Shown in pieces: positions 45,505 through 56,984 of a stretch of DNA of 64,000 nucleotides (positions within the stretch are counted from its first letter, which is position 1; each line of letters opens with the position of its first letter). The notes beneath the pieces were generated by a model that worked only from the letters and a program-made list of their open reading frames with translations, searched no databases and was not told where the DNA came from. Made by a program: the position numbers and the translations under genes. Source of the stretch: Lentinula raphanica (Eukaryota > Basidiomycota > Agaricomycetes > Agaricales > Omphalotaceae); assembly GCA_027919835.1 (NCBI GenBank), contig JANVFP010000013.1, positions 682,001 through 746,000 of the forward strand, written 5' to 3'.

Positions 45505-46381
45505 ATGACAAATTTAAGCGCCTATTTTCCTCTTGAAATGGTCCACTGCTTCTTCGACATTTGCATCAGCTCCTCCAGAGATTTCTCTTTCTCTAAATAC
45601 ATCTCACAAAGAAACGCATACGAAAGGACCGTCTTGCTTCTATCAGAAAATGCTACAAATTATGGTTTCCCTTCCAGACCAGAAGAATTAGATGCAGAAC
45701 AGCGCGAAACTCTTCAGCGACTGTCATCAGCCGCATCTGGTTCCTCTTCTAAAGGAGGTTGGTTATCCTCTGCCTTCTCGAGTCTCAAGAAAGGCAAGAC
45801 TGCCACCCTTGTCTTCGAAGCGCCCAGCGCTCCGATTGTAGGTCGACTGGTGTTTTCATTATATGAATCGCCGGAGATGAAGGAGCTTCAGGAAAATTTT
45901 GTGAAGCTGTGTAGCGGAGAACTAGGCATGTGCAAGAGTGCACCCAAAAAGCCATTATGGTACAAGGGTGTCAGGATCCATCGAATAGTCAAAGACTATA
46001 TTGCACAAGGAGGCGATATAACGCGAGGAGACGGGACAGGTGGCGAAGTACGTGCAGAATCTTCTTGGAAGTCATTAGTAAATACTCAGTGCCCTATAGT
46101 CAATTTACGGTGGTAAATTCGCCTCATCGCCAGTCGCCCTCACTGTTTCTCCCAAGTTTGGTTCTCTTGCGCTTGCAAATTCTGGTCCAAACACCAATAC
46201 GTCCCAATTCTTCGTGGTGCTCAGTAGGGCGGAAAATCAACTTGCCAGAATTCGTGGTAAGTACGATGTGTTCGGCGAAGTCGTCGACGGATGGCAGGTG
46301 TTGGAGCAGTTGAATAAAGTAGGGACAGCAGAAGGGGATGTTCTGTGTGACGTCTGGGTAGACGACTGTGGCGTTTATTAG
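45505..46381 (+). CDS. Cyclophilin-type peptidyl-prolyl isomerase, divergent
   Basis: Cyclophilins isomerise Xaa-Pro bonds. Exon 1 (45505-46047) contains MVHCFFDICIS, close to the VFFDIxI start of the fold, then a lineage-specific insert (RPEELDAEQRETLQRLSSAA and a Ser/Gly/Lys stretch), then PIVGRLVFSLYESPEMKELQ, ENFVKLCSGELGM and KGVRIHRIVKDYIAQGGDIT. Exon 2 (46100-46381) gives SIYGGKFA, then LALANSGPNTNTSQFFVVLS and KYDVFGEVVDGWQVLEQLNK, ending DCGVY. The active-site Arg is expected in the RIHR segment (HRIV instead of FHRII) and the core GGDITRGDGTGGE and NTSQFF motifs are kept. The start is ATG at 45505 or 45538. It may also have a hidden intron in the insert region. Confidence 0.85.
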
Positions 46382-47427
46382 ACCCACGCTCATAAGACGG
46401 TAAGACCGTTGCGCTCCCTGGTTCGCTTTAGTGACCGTAGTCACCAGGCGAATGGCACGACACTGAAGAGGGTTAAACAGTGGACCGCGATACGATGAAT
46501 TGAGCACTTTTCAGGCCAAACATCCTGTTTATGCATTGGCATACAATCTGTCGCACTACATACCACATATCATCAAGCATTTGAGACTATGCATACATGC
46601 CGCTGGAAATCTAATGGTCAATCCTCGGCTAGAGAGCGCTTCAGTTGTGAGTTTGATAGCAGCCGGGGGACCTCATCTGTGCTCACCCAGGTGCCCGTTT
46701 TACATGGCGAAAATTCGCAATGCTGTCACTCCTGCTTCGTGTGCCATACATGATGCTGCCCCACCTTTCTACAGTTGAACACCGCAACCGACGCGGATCA
46801 TTACTTATAGGCGGACCAAGACTCAGCAGTACATACATAAATCTCAATGGTATACTCGCACATCTCATCTATGGCTGCATAAAAGTACTCAGGTGTCCTA
46901 GTTGATGACATGACCTTGACCAATTTCTAGGCTCCTGCAGGCTCCTGCCTGCTCCTACAGCTCGTTTATCTTACTTGCGGGATTAGTACGTTCTCCGAGT
47001 CCTATTCAGAATTGAAACAGCCTCAATAATCTGATTCTCATCCAAGTCTCAAGGCTCAAGCGGCTACGGAAACGCAGATGACCAGAGATGACCACCAGAA
47101 ACGAAGATCACTTCATCAACTTTGCAAAACCAAATGGGGCCATCGCTGCTGTGTATCACTCAGAGTCAGATGCACATTCCTTTTGGATTAGTCGTAATCT
47201 GCACGGTTGCATCGCTTTGCATCGGCATTGATAAGACTATGTAAGGCTGTTCCACTCGTTACAATCAGGCATTGCTTATCAGCATCAGATGCATTGAGTC
47301 GAAGGAACATAAACGGATGGGCAAGTCTCGGTTAATTTTCTTTCTCCAGAGCTGGTCTCCTCACATAACGCATTCTCAACGCATCCTTTCACATATTTAC
47401 TACACCCAAGACCATAAATACCTCACA
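46382..47427. other. Intergenic, nothing recognised
   Basis: About 1 kb of spacer. A GGCTCCTGCAGGCTCCTGCC run lies at 46930-46949. The promoter of the secreted protein at 47428 lies at the right end. No other gene is supported. Confidence 0.5.
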
Positions 47428-48139
47428 ATGGTCAAAATACTTGCTACTAGGACGGTCATACTCAGCCTCAGCTTGCTCCAAGCAGGACTAATCACGTCAG
47501 TCCTTGCTGCGCCGACCGCTACAGTGGCACCTGTTCATTCCATGATAAAATCGAACGCCATGAAGCCCCTTGCTTCTGGTACTTCTGGTGCTTCCGGTTC
47601 ATCTGCTCCAGATCACTCAAATCCTCGAGCTTGTGCAGTCGCGAACGGTACGACAAAAGATTCAGTTGGAAGTGATTTTTCTCGAAGGCTAATGGACTGT
47701 TTTGATATAGTTCAGAAGAAACACGAAGAAGTTCAAGGGCATAATTCGATCATCGATTCAATCTACGGTACGTTTTCCCATTCGCCTTTTCCCTGTAGTA
47801 GTGAGGGAACTGTATCCCGGTGTCTAGAAAAAGGGAAATTTAATTTCGCATCCCTTCTCCGTGACTCCACCCAAGAAGATTTCGAACAAATGATTGGTGT
47901 GATCGAGCAAAGGATACAGACGACGAGTACTAGTAGTCAAGCATTCAGAGACAAAGCGTTACAGCGGATATCAGCATACAAGCTGTGTCCAAACGATGAA
48001 AAGGCGAAGAAAGGAGTTTTATGGTGGTTCGATATGACAGTGTTCAGTGGAATGTGTATGTTATATTCGAATACCCGTTTCTGCCATCTACGTTCTCATG
48101 CACTCTGACAGGCTCGAAGAATTCAAGATATCAATATAG
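47428..48139 (+). CDS. Secreted protein of unknown function, Ser/Ala-rich N-terminus
   Basis: The start ATG at 47428 opens a signal peptide (MVKILATRTVILSLSLLQAG, then LITSVLAAP). A Thr/Ser/Ala/Gly linker follows, then a compact domain with SDFSRRLMDCFDIVQKKHEE, HSPFPCSSEGTVSRCLEKGK, FEQMIGVIEQRIQTTSTSSQ and RISAYKLCPNDEKAKKG. Five cysteines are seen in the domain. The frame is open to 48108, but a GTGTATGT donor at about 48053 and an acceptor ...CTCTGACAG at 48110 give a short last exon ending MLEEFKISI and TAG at 48139. The alternative is reading through into SNTRFCHLRSHAL. I do not recognise the family; helical secretory proteins of this size are common among fungal orphan proteins. Confidence 0.65.
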
Positions 48140-49698
48140 AAATTATGGTACAGACATGTATGACGATTATTGTGTCGTGTATCCTCACTATACAGGTGCT
48201 TAAGCTTAAGCCTTAAGCTTCGATACCTAGAATCATCTACATAGTAATCTTAAACCATGACATTAGAGATAAAAGAGGTTCTAACATCTTGCTTGGCATC
48301 CCTGGTAGGCTGCAATACAGTACCACCGCCGTTTTTCTTCAAAGAATCATGCCTTGACTTGTACTACGATAAGACGAGTGAGAAATGCTTTGAAAACGCT
48401 TAAGATGTAATGTACTTACTGACCAACTCAAGCTAACTTAAGGCGAACGATAAAGATTCTAAGATGATGCGGCAGCCCGAGGCCTTTTTGGGCAGAGGGC
48501 TTGAAAGGGTTCGGTGGTTTAACAACCTTCGCGGAGTTCACCTCATCCCCTCTTGGCGAAATGGCGCAACGGACCTGAATTGTAGCATGCATGCTCTGCT
48601 AATCCAAGACTCCAAAAGACCCATAGATCCTCATAGACCTCAAGAGACTCCAAGATATACTTCCTCCAAGTCGTGTGTGATCCCAGGACCCACATTCAGT
48701 CTCCATCATGCAATACGGACTTCAAATTTCAAGATCATTGTAGATCACCATGCATGCGGAACGTTCAAGATAGAGAGCACTTGGATGAGATGATACTTCA
48801 GCACGTACTGACCACGATTAGAGATCCAGATATCCAACTCTTGAGCTCGGATCAGGATTCGGGATTCTCCTTCGCGACGCGAAATCAGACGAAATCCCTC
48901 TCGCGGGCAGCGGCAGTGTATGTCATGAGGTTTCCAACCTTATCAATGCCGCTGCACCTTGTGAGGCGGGGGCTAGCTGAAGTCAGATGTTCCTAACCTT
49001 CTGGTGTTTCACGGACTGATGGGGACTGATACACCCAGACTTGTATGCATTCGGACAGATATCGTCACGGTTCGCATCGGGTTTTTTCGCTGGATTGCGG
49101 CTTTTCTGCGCTATGAGATCGGTCTTAGAGGGGTAATTGGGGTAAAACGGTAGGTCGATAGGATTGAGAGAGCTATTGAGAGCAGTACTGAGTGAAGGAC
49201 TCGCATTGGAAGTCTAGGAAATCTCTTTCGAAGCGATCCCTTCAATCATTCTGGGAGAGTATCAGTCAGAGGCTGATAAAAACCATTGCGATGGCCAAAA
49301 GAATCTTCAGAAACACAGCGAAGCAAAGAGTAGGAAGAAAGGAAGGGAAATACGGGGCTCCGCCAGGGGACGGGTCCCACAAGGTAACAGTAGTAATGAT
49401 TCGATTTCAAGATATTGTTGAGAAATCAAGGTCAGAGCTCGGAAAGCACCCAGCTCGAAAGAATCAGTTTGCTGTCGTGTTCGCCTCTCCAGCTCGTAAC
49501 TCCTGCGTTTGACTGGATAACATCTGCACAATTCATTCGTTCAACAACTCATGCTTACCTGATCAACCTGTCGATTATGCGTCGAGGAAATGACAATCGA
49601 GGCATGAAGAATGATCTATTCTCCGCGACCTTATTACAGATGAGATGAGTATGGTTATCCAAAAGTGAACGAGAAGAAATCTAAGAATCAACGTTCAG
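48140..49698. other. Intergenic, nothing recognised
   Basis: About 1.56 kb. An open frame at 49192-49512 on the plus strand has basic, low-information sequence and no splice partner. A small cluster of AGACTCCAAGA/AGACTCC-like words at 48605-48660 is visible. No gene is supported. Confidence 0.5.
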
Positions 49699-50623
49699 TC
49701 AATCTCTCTTCGGAATTCCCGTAGACCGAAACTCCGCCCAAGCTTCTTCCGTTGCGCACGCTATTCGTTCCTTGACGCTCGAGAAGCTGTCTAGGGCAGG
49801 GCGAACGTCCAGAGAGAACACAGGTGAACCATCGGGTTCGGGAGGCGCAGAGTAATAGTCGATAACATAGCGTACTTCCTCGCCGGTATTGGGACGCTTG
49901 ACAACCCAATCATGTCGATCGAAAGGCGGTTCGGTACTATTGAAGGACCAGTGAGCAGATGGATGTTTGGGGAAAAAAGAACCACCTACTTGAATCTAGA
50001 AGGGAATAACCAACCAGCGAGAAGCCAGAAACGAGCCTTTGGTGATATTTCACCTGGGCGACCCTTGAATCGCGCCAGCTGAACATCTGAAGGATTTCTG
50101 TAAACAAAATGAGGTTGGCATTTCGTTTAAAAACGGTCTGAACTCACTCGATCACCCTCTTTTCCCATTTCAAAACTTCCTGCCAAGCTTGCTCGTTGAG
50201 AAAGTTGTGGATTTCGACCATGGTTTCTATATGCTCTTCCGGCGTTTCCCATCCCTTTCGCACTAAAGCATTATAGAATTGTTGGGGAGAGGGATATTCC
50301 CATTTCGATGACGAGTCTCGCAAGATTGAAGACTCCGTTCGAGCCGTAGGGAGATCTAGAACTTGGTTTGGAGCTCGGCCTTGAGAAAGAGTGGGCATTT
50401 GGTTCAGCGAGCTATGATCCACTGGACATTCAGCAGGAGGTTGCGAGGATGAGGATGAGGATGAGGATGAGTGTAGAGCTTTGTGGTCTACAGGACATTG
50501 TGCTGAGGATTGGGTAGATGATTTGAGAGAACTATGATCTACCGGACAGGAAGTGGCTTTTAGAGAAGTATTATCGAGTGTGCTTTGTGCGACGCCGGTA
50601 GGTGAGGATACTGACTGTCCCAT
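49699..50623 (-). CDS. CYC3: Holocytochrome c synthase (cytochrome c heme lyase)
   Basis: The enzyme attaches heme covalently to apocytochrome c in the mitochondrial intermembrane space. The start ATG at 50623 encodes MGQSVSSPTG. A Ser-rich N-terminal region carries three CPVDH motifs (SCPVDHSSL, QCPVDHKAL, ECPVDHSSL), which resemble heme-regulatory CP motifs of the family. The catalytic domain includes WEYPSPQQFYNALVRKGWET, ETMVEIHNFLNEQAWQEVLK, LARFKGRPGEISPKARFW and FNSTEPPFDRHDWVVKRPNT, then EEVRYVIDYYSAPPEPDGSP and FSLDVRPALDSFSSVKERI. The conserved heme-ligand His is in PFDRHDW. Two short introns (near 50146-50097 and 50013-49940) are inferred. It may be the c-type or c1-type enzyme. 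It diverges from the dynactin gene 197 bp away. Confidence 0.93.
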
Positions 50624-50819
50624 TTTTTTACTTGAAGTGCGTTGAGTAAGAGAAACGTATGTGGTGGTCGGAAGAGAAAGCGTTCGGAAGACTCGGAATC
50701 TAAAAAATTTGAAAGTGGAGATAAGATAAGATAACTGAGCAAGAAGTTCTCCACTTCAAGCTTCTGAGTGACAAGCGCCTCTCACTTGTTCACTGCCAAA
50801 CAGCATACATCCACCTTGC

Positions 50820-52106
50820 ATGGCACATATTGGCAGTGTCTTTTTAGGTGATTCAAAACGCCAGCGGGTTCTTTCTTCATCTTCTTCGTCATCTACACCC
50901 CCATCTTCTCCTCTTCCGATACCATCACCCTCAGCGTCTGCGACACAAACCACCTTTGGGATGGCTCTGAACTCTCCAGCCATGTCAGTGCCTTCGACTA
51001 CCGTAGAAGGGGCTGATGAAATAGACGAGGTCGAAGAACCAAAGCAAGGAGCATCCACATCAATCGATACAACTCCTGGCACTGACGAAGACAAATCCTC
51101 TTTGCCCCCGTTCTCTTATGTTCAATCGTTGAGTCAGAGCTTGCCGCCGTCGATAGATCCTCTTACGGCATTAGAGTTGAGACTGAGATTGTTGGAGGGA
51201 TTGGTAGTCGGGCTGGATGGTCACCCAGAGGAAGGTCGGGCGACGGGGTCAGCAACACTGGTGAAGTCGACCGAGACTATTCAACGCACTCTGGACAAGT
51301 ATGTCGATAACAATGAAACTTTGAGAAAGTTCAACAGCCGTTGTAAGTCACTCTCATTCGCGTTCAAACTACTCGTTTGAATTCATTACACTTCAATCTA
51401 CACCCATGCGGTCGAACTTCTGTCCTACCTGTCCTACCTATTCCATATCTTTCTCAGATGACAAGTACGCACCATATCTAACTCCCGCTTTCGCCTTGGG
51501 TCTACTCGACGAGTCCGCGTGCGTCTCATGCCTCTCAACAATCCACCTCTCTTTATGATCATCTCTCACCTCCCCAGTCTGTCTGGCGCCACCTCCTCAC
51601 CTGAAACTCTCCACAACTTTGTTCGCGAAATGGAACCTGAGATACGTAACGCGGACACAAACATGCAAGAGATTGAGAACTTGCTGAAAAGGGGAATTTT
51701 GGACGGCGAAGGTGATAAGTTGGAAGGTACGACTTTGATTGGTTACTATTGCAACCCAGCACGTTATGATAACGGTCTTCGAAGCATACATTCCTCTCCA
51801 ACCTCGTCTGTCGGCTCTTCTCGAATTGCACGAGGATAACAAAACCCGCGCGGACGAGCTGGAGAAGAGAGTGGCAGAAATTATGGATACCCATATGGGA
51901 TATGTACGTTCCTGCATCTTTATGTTCCCCGTGGCCTCCTTCCTTCTCGCTGCTTTCATCCAACTTAACTCATTCTATAATCAACATAGATCAATACTCT
52001 ATCGGATTTGTTTATTGCCTGGGACGATGCTTTGATCAATGCTGAGAACTTGCTGTTGAGAAAAGAGAAAGAGAAAGAGGAGAGAGAAAGAGTTGGACTA
52101 GCATAG
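50820..52106 (+). CDS. Dynactin subunit 3 (p24) homologue
   Basis: p24 is part of the dynactin shoulder that joins cargo/dynein to the Arp1 filament. Exon 1 (50820-51342) starts MAHIGSVFLGDSKRQRVLSS, with a Ser/Pro-rich disordered extension, then LTALELRLRLLEGLVVGLDG and ETIQRTLDKYVDNNETLRKF. The next exon gives YDKYAPYLTPAFALGLLDES, then LHNFVREMEPEIRNADTNMQ, AYIPLQPRLSALLELHEDNK and the coiled coil RADELEKRVAEIMDTHMGYI, ending LSDLFIAWDDALINAENLLL. The last block closely parallels the (F/V)xQWDELLxQLE end of animal DCTN3. Four to five introns. The N-terminal extension is longer than in animals. Assignment rests on the coiled-coil pattern, so other coiled-coil proteins remain possible. Confidence 0.72.
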
Positions 52107-52525
52107 CGTTGTAATCGCTCAAGTAGGAATGAAGGGGAACAGCAACACAGTTAGTATGGCTCCTCAACAATAACAAGATACTCGTCACGGATACTAGATG
52201 TAAAAGACTCGGTGCATAGGACCAGTATGCACTGCAGGCGACAAGTTTGGATGTCTTTCAACACGTGTTTCGTCGTTGTTGGTATCCGTTGAAAGCATGC
52301 AATAAAGTAAATTATACAGGTAATATGTCACAATGAGTGAGTCGTATAGTACAACGTGAGTTTATGGGGAACACCAAGGTCATAAACCAACATGAAGGAA
52401 CTGAGGTGGTTCAAAAAAAAAGAACCATAAGTGTACTCGTGCTGATAATCACTGAAACTTTGCTTGAGATTGAATCTGTGGACTTCTCACTTTCTTTTTC
52501 TCCTGGACACTCCAGCCAACCACAC
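52107..52525. other. Convergent 3' region between dynactin p24 and SLM1
   Basis: Both neighbouring genes end here (plus-strand stop at 52106, minus-strand stop at 52528-52526). An A-run at 52415-52423 is the only notable feature; no gene is seen. Confidence 0.6.
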
Positions 52526-54711
52526 TCAATCAAGCCTCTCCGTAAATCGACTACCACCATTCGGTAGTCCATCTCCCACACCAGAGTCAACCGCTGGAGC
52601 TTTATCCATCTGTCTCTTCGACCTTTTCGAAGAGGAAGCGGAAGCACGACGAGAGATATTGGCTCCTTCATCTTGCAACGACAGTTGTTTAGAGTGTTTG
52701 CTCCGCTTCGAGTGACTCGACTTCTTGTCAATCTGTGCGCATAGGTAAGCTCAGTAGATTACGCGAATATTGAATTATTCAACGCTTACCGGGAATCCAT
52801 TCTCTCCCACTTCCCCGACACCACCAGGCATGACCTTCTCTCCCTTCTCACCATGTAGATGCGAATACGTAGGCAACCCCTCATCCTCATCATCGTGCTC
52901 CGCATACATCTCATCTTCAGATCCTGACGATACGTCATGGGCATGCTTCTGCTCGTGGTCCGCACCACCAACTGTGACGGTATGATACGCACCACCCGCA
53001 CCTCCGTCAAAAGCGAGTTCAGAGTCAGTTTCGTCTTCGTCACCCGTCTCATCGCCGTCATCAGAAGCCGACGCTGTGTCTGCTCGTTCGTCGTCGTTGA
53101 ACTCTTCCTCGTCCTCGGAGGGGTATCCAACAGCGCGAACGGCAGCTTCGACGGGACCAGAGCGTTCGATCTGTTCAGAGGCAACCAGGTATCTGAATAT
53201 AGGATGTGAGATATCGTCTCCAACACACGAAATAAAACGACAAACCTTGCGCATAACATCCTGATATCGTTCCACCATTCCATCATCTCTTCCTTGCTCC
53301 TAGCCTTAAACGACCACGCATGTTCTCCACTTCCACCTCCGCCACCACTCTTGCCTTTCAAGCTAAGACTACGCCTGACAGAGGAAATCGACGTCCCGCC
53401 CTTCGTAGTTCCACTTCCGTCTTTCGTAGTCTCGATATGGAATTTATACGAGCCGCCTCTACCTCCAGGTTTGTTGCTGGAACTTGGTGGGCCCAAGGTG
53501 CATTCAGGCAAGAAAAGACTGAAGACGGGAGTCTCCGAGTCCTCGCCCTTGCCCGATCCACCAGCGCTGAACTCATGCAGGAATCCGGCTGGCGTAAGAA
53601 CATAACGTGCCTCTCTCCACCTGCGAACGTAACGCCTCTTACGGCTCAGGACGCCTTCGTGGACACCGACCACACTGGGATCCTCTTTACTTGGGTACTT
53701 GATGTTGCCTGGATCCCTCAAGGGCGTCTCTGGATCGAGCAGGTGCTCTGTCCGCGCGGAGAAGGATACCCATTCCAAAGTAGGATCTAGGCCAGCAAAA
53801 GCTCTTGCCAGACCGACTTGGTGTTTCTCAATGTTCGTGTTCATGCGGACTCGCCAGTCCTCGTATGTGGCCCAAGCACCTTGAATGGCCTGAACTATAC
53901 CCTCTTCGAACGTCGCGCTGTTAGCTTGGGTGATGATGATTGATTTCTGTAACAAGTTCTCGGCATTGACCTGAGTACGAAGTTGACGTTGGACAGCAAG
54001 GTTCGCGATATAAGGGTCCTGCTTTGGATGCGAAGAAAGCGAGAGAGGAGTATTTTTATAGGTACTAATCGAAGTCGCGAGAGCACTAATGAGTGAAGTC
54101 GATAACTCGCGTTCACGAGAAACTGTTGTAGCAAGCTTGCCAGTATCATTTTGAATGTTCTATAAGAGAGAGAATGAGGATCAAATCTTCTGATCATTTG
54201 AAGAGATGACCTTAATGTGCATTTTGACTTCGCCTCTGAGTTTGTCCAAATGCCTCACAATGCTTCCCTCGATGGTCCTTCCGAATCCTTCATATTCTTC
54301 CGCGACGCTCCTGATACCATCTTCTCTGACCTTGTAAAACACATCCTGGAGCCCACCTTCACCCAGAAACTGGTTTCCCGCCCTAAAAGGGACCTGAATT
54401 ACACCGCCCAGCTTGACCAGTTCCCTCGCAGTGTGATGTTGTATGTCGGCGATGCCTTGGAAATAGAGTAACAGTTGCTTGATGATAACTTTCCAAGCAG
54501 TGAATCGTTCAATGAGAACATCAGATGGTCGAAGAGAAATAGGCGCAGTTTGTTTGCGAATGAGAGATTGAGAACGAGAAAGTGTAGAGCCGCCGCCGTT
54601 GACTCTGGAGATGGAAGTTGCTCTCGAAGGAGCTCGAGATGCCGCTCGGGACGGTGCTCGGGAAGGCGCACGAGAGGTTCGACCACGTTCGGCAGGTTGT
54701 ACGTCGCTCAT
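52526..54711 (-). CDS. SLM1: Slm1/Slm2-like PH-domain protein, TORC2 and eisosome partner
   Basis: Yeast Slm1/2 bind PI(4,5)P2 and link membrane stress to TORC2-Ypk signalling; they sit at eisosomes. The start ATG at 54711 encodes MSDVQPAERGRT and a repeated Arg-Ala-Pro-Ser stretch. A helical BAR-like region follows (SDVLIERFTAWKVIIKQLLL, GVIQVPFRAGNQFLGEGGLQ, DTGKLATTVSRERELS, TYEDWRVRMNTNIEKHQVGL), then a PH domain (EGVLSRKRRYVRRWREARYV, LTPAGFLHEFSA to WSFKARSKEEMMEWWNDIRM). A long acidic tail with Lys/Ser-rich end closes it (NGGSRFTERLD). Three or four introns. The PH loop contains Gly/Ser-rich insertions. It diverges from a weak plus-strand frame at 54849. Confidence 0.88.
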
Positions 54712-54848
54712 GAATAAAATTTAGTTGGAGGAAAGAGCAAAAGTCAGTGGTTCAAGTTTGCTTATAGCCAATTCCGCCACTCACGTCATCGACTCACATT
54801 GAATCATGACATCATCCTCCACTGCCAGCTTTCTCAAGAGTAGAGTTC

Positions 54849-55121
54849 ATGGTGGAACAGAGTGAAATAATAATAGACGGAACGGATTGTTCAAGTTACA
54901 CTACATGTTATGTTCCAATATTGAAAGAATTAGAGGACGCCACTGAAAAACTTAGTATCTCTAATTTACTCTCAAAGTGGGACGCAAACAAGAAACATGA
55001 GCTGGCGTCTCGGATACTACCACTCCCTAATCTCCTTTTTCGACATCCAAAGACAACGATTGTGGGGGCGTACTTGGGTCTGATAGAGCTAGTGCAGAAT
55101 CAAGCTCGCCGGGTTCGGTGA
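54849..55121 (+). CDS. Possible small protein, 90 residues, antisense to the end of the 7TM gene
   Basis: A single ATG-started frame (MVEQSEIIIDGTDCSSYTTC, then LSKWDANKKHELASRILPLP and TTIVGAYLGLIELVQNQARR) lies 137 bp from the SLM1 start. Its composition is protein-like, but no family is recognised. Its last 95 bp overlap, on the other strand, the predicted C-terminal tail of the 7TM gene. One of the two overlapping readings is probably wrong, and the 7TM tail is better supported by length. I keep this as a doubtful candidate. Confidence 0.25.
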   Translation: MVEQSEIIIDGTDCSSYTTCYVPILKELEDATEKLSISNLLSKWDANKKHELASRILPLPNLLFRHPKTTIVGAYLGLIELVQNQARRVR

Positions 55122-56342
55122 GGTCAAGTGTTTTTCTCACTGCAACAGTGAATTTGTGCAGTGGGTGAGGTTGTCGCCGCGTGGTTAACTGAGCACTCGA
55201 ACTGTAGCTATCCGAACCACCAGGACGAGTACTGATTCGGATAATGATGAGGTTGAACGCGATTGAAAGAATTTGGAGTTCCTATGAAAGTACAGAGGTT
55301 CGGTGTTATATAAGGAACGACTTGAAAGTTGAAACTATACGTACCACATCCGAAGTTGCATAGAAAGAGTTACTTCCAACCACAAAGGTAATGAATGTGA
55401 TCAGAGCAATGGTGGTGTACATCATTCCCGACTCAATGACAATTCGAATAACATTTTGCAATTTCGTTCTTCGACGCTTTGTACGACCAAAGAGACCGTC
55501 ATTCCCCGGTATGGTTGATCCATGCCCCTGATTACCGTGAAGCACATTGGATCGGTCTACATCCCGTATTCGATAGACAATCATTCCTGAAAGTGAAAGT
55601 TCAGATCACGAATAAGAGAGAAGTGCAAAAGCTTACCCGTGGTGATGATATTGTTAACCAACGACATCGTACAGGCTGCAGTGATACTGGCTGTGATCAT
55701 TCGGGACACCCCGCCAGTAAGTAACAGCTGAGTATTTCCTGCGCTAACTTCCAGATATATGACGAATATCGCTAAAGCGAGATATCCCATCCAAAGGAGT
55801 ATTGGGAAGATGATAATGGATATGCTATGATTGCAAACCGCCCAGCATCTATAGATCTGTATGGAGTATGGTCAGTTGGTACGGTCGGACCAGATTGGTT
55901 TATATACTGACCAAAACACCATCGCTGATCACTTTCCCGAGCGGAATATTGCAAGTCTGACTCGAAAGAAGTAATATCAGTATGCTGAAAACTTCGGAAG
56001 GGCCCAAAAGAATGTCGTACTAACCGTGTTCAGGATATTCACCCAGTCTTTGAGACGTGTAAATTTAGCATTCGAGCCCCCAGGTCCAGTGTAGAGAATG
56101 AAGGCTTCTATGCAATGCAAGAGCTCCAGGGCAACATTCAAGGTCGAGAGAGTCATCAAGAGCAGAGCAACAATGAGCATAAACCAGTTGATTTTTGAGG
56201 CAGACTTGAACCTCTCGCGCTCATTGTCCCAGAGGAAGCATTTCATCACCTGAACAAAGGTAATGAGCAGCATGCCCCAAAACACACTGGAAAGGAACAG
56301 TCCCAGAATCTGAGCTTCGCTGATTCCAAGACTGTCTGTCAT
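55027..56342 (-). CDS. Seven-helix membrane protein with DG-x-LIYRC motif, copy 1
   Basis: The start ATG at 56342 gives MTDSLGISEAQILGLFLSSV then helices FWGMLLITFVQVMKCFLW, FMLIVALLLMTLSTLNVALE. The exon VCNIPLGKVISDGVLIYRCW holds the family's DGxLIYRC motif, followed by SISIIIFPILLWMGYLALAI, MITASITAACTMSLVNNIIT, and VIESGMMYTTIALITFITFV. After intron 55343-55280 the last helix is ELQILSIAFNLIIIRIST and a hydrophilic tail runs without a stop to VEKGD and TAG at 55029-55027. About five introns. This family is widespread in Agaricomycetes and has no assigned function; it looks like a receptor. A close relative begins at 63807, facing the other way. Confidence 0.75.
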
Positions 56343-56984
56343 GGTGAGTTGTAAAGGAGGTAAGAGGTACTACGTGCGTTCAATGCCAGTTGGACGCTTT
56401 ATACTACTGGAAACAGCACGGTAAAAAGTTGTAAGATCAGCATCAAGGCTTCTGAAAGAGATGATGAGATTAGGGCGTTGATGAAAAGGTCGTTTCGACA
56501 GCACAAACATCATGATCCATGATCACTCACGTTTGTTGTGGACATTTCGAAAATTTACCGAGATATTACCAGTCGAATGGCAGATCCATATGTCAAGGTT
56601 TCTTGGAAACACTAATCTCCGTAAGACAAGGGCAAAAGGCGTTGATGCAATCTGCAACGATGTTTCAGCTACCACCTCGACATCAGTTTCCTTTGATTTG
56701 AACAAGAGTGAATACCTTCGATCCATTCAAATTTCGAACACTGTGTAAAACCCTGAAGCTCTGGGGGTCCCTCAGTCCCTGAAGGAACAATCGGCATGCA
56801 TGAAATATGTGACATAGGTCTCCCGCTTGACGGATAAGCGACGACGACGTTAAGCCTAGTGCCAAGTCTGGACTACTCGTAAACGATGGGCTCCAGTCAC
56901 GGAGCCTAGTCAGACTTGGCAGCTCCGACCTACTATGCCATCGACACTGTTCGGCAATCCACTTACTGAGCCAGGGCCCAGGAC
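56343..56984. other. Upstream region of 7TM copy 1, shared in part with 7TM copy 2
   Basis: This holds the promoter of the 7TM gene (leftward). The piece at about 56688-56750 (plus strand: TTTGAT-TTGAACAA then TACCTTCGATCCATTCAAAT) matches, on the opposite strand, 63345-63400 upstream of 7TM copy 2 at a similar distance and orientation relative to that gene. No other coding is seen. Confidence 0.6.
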
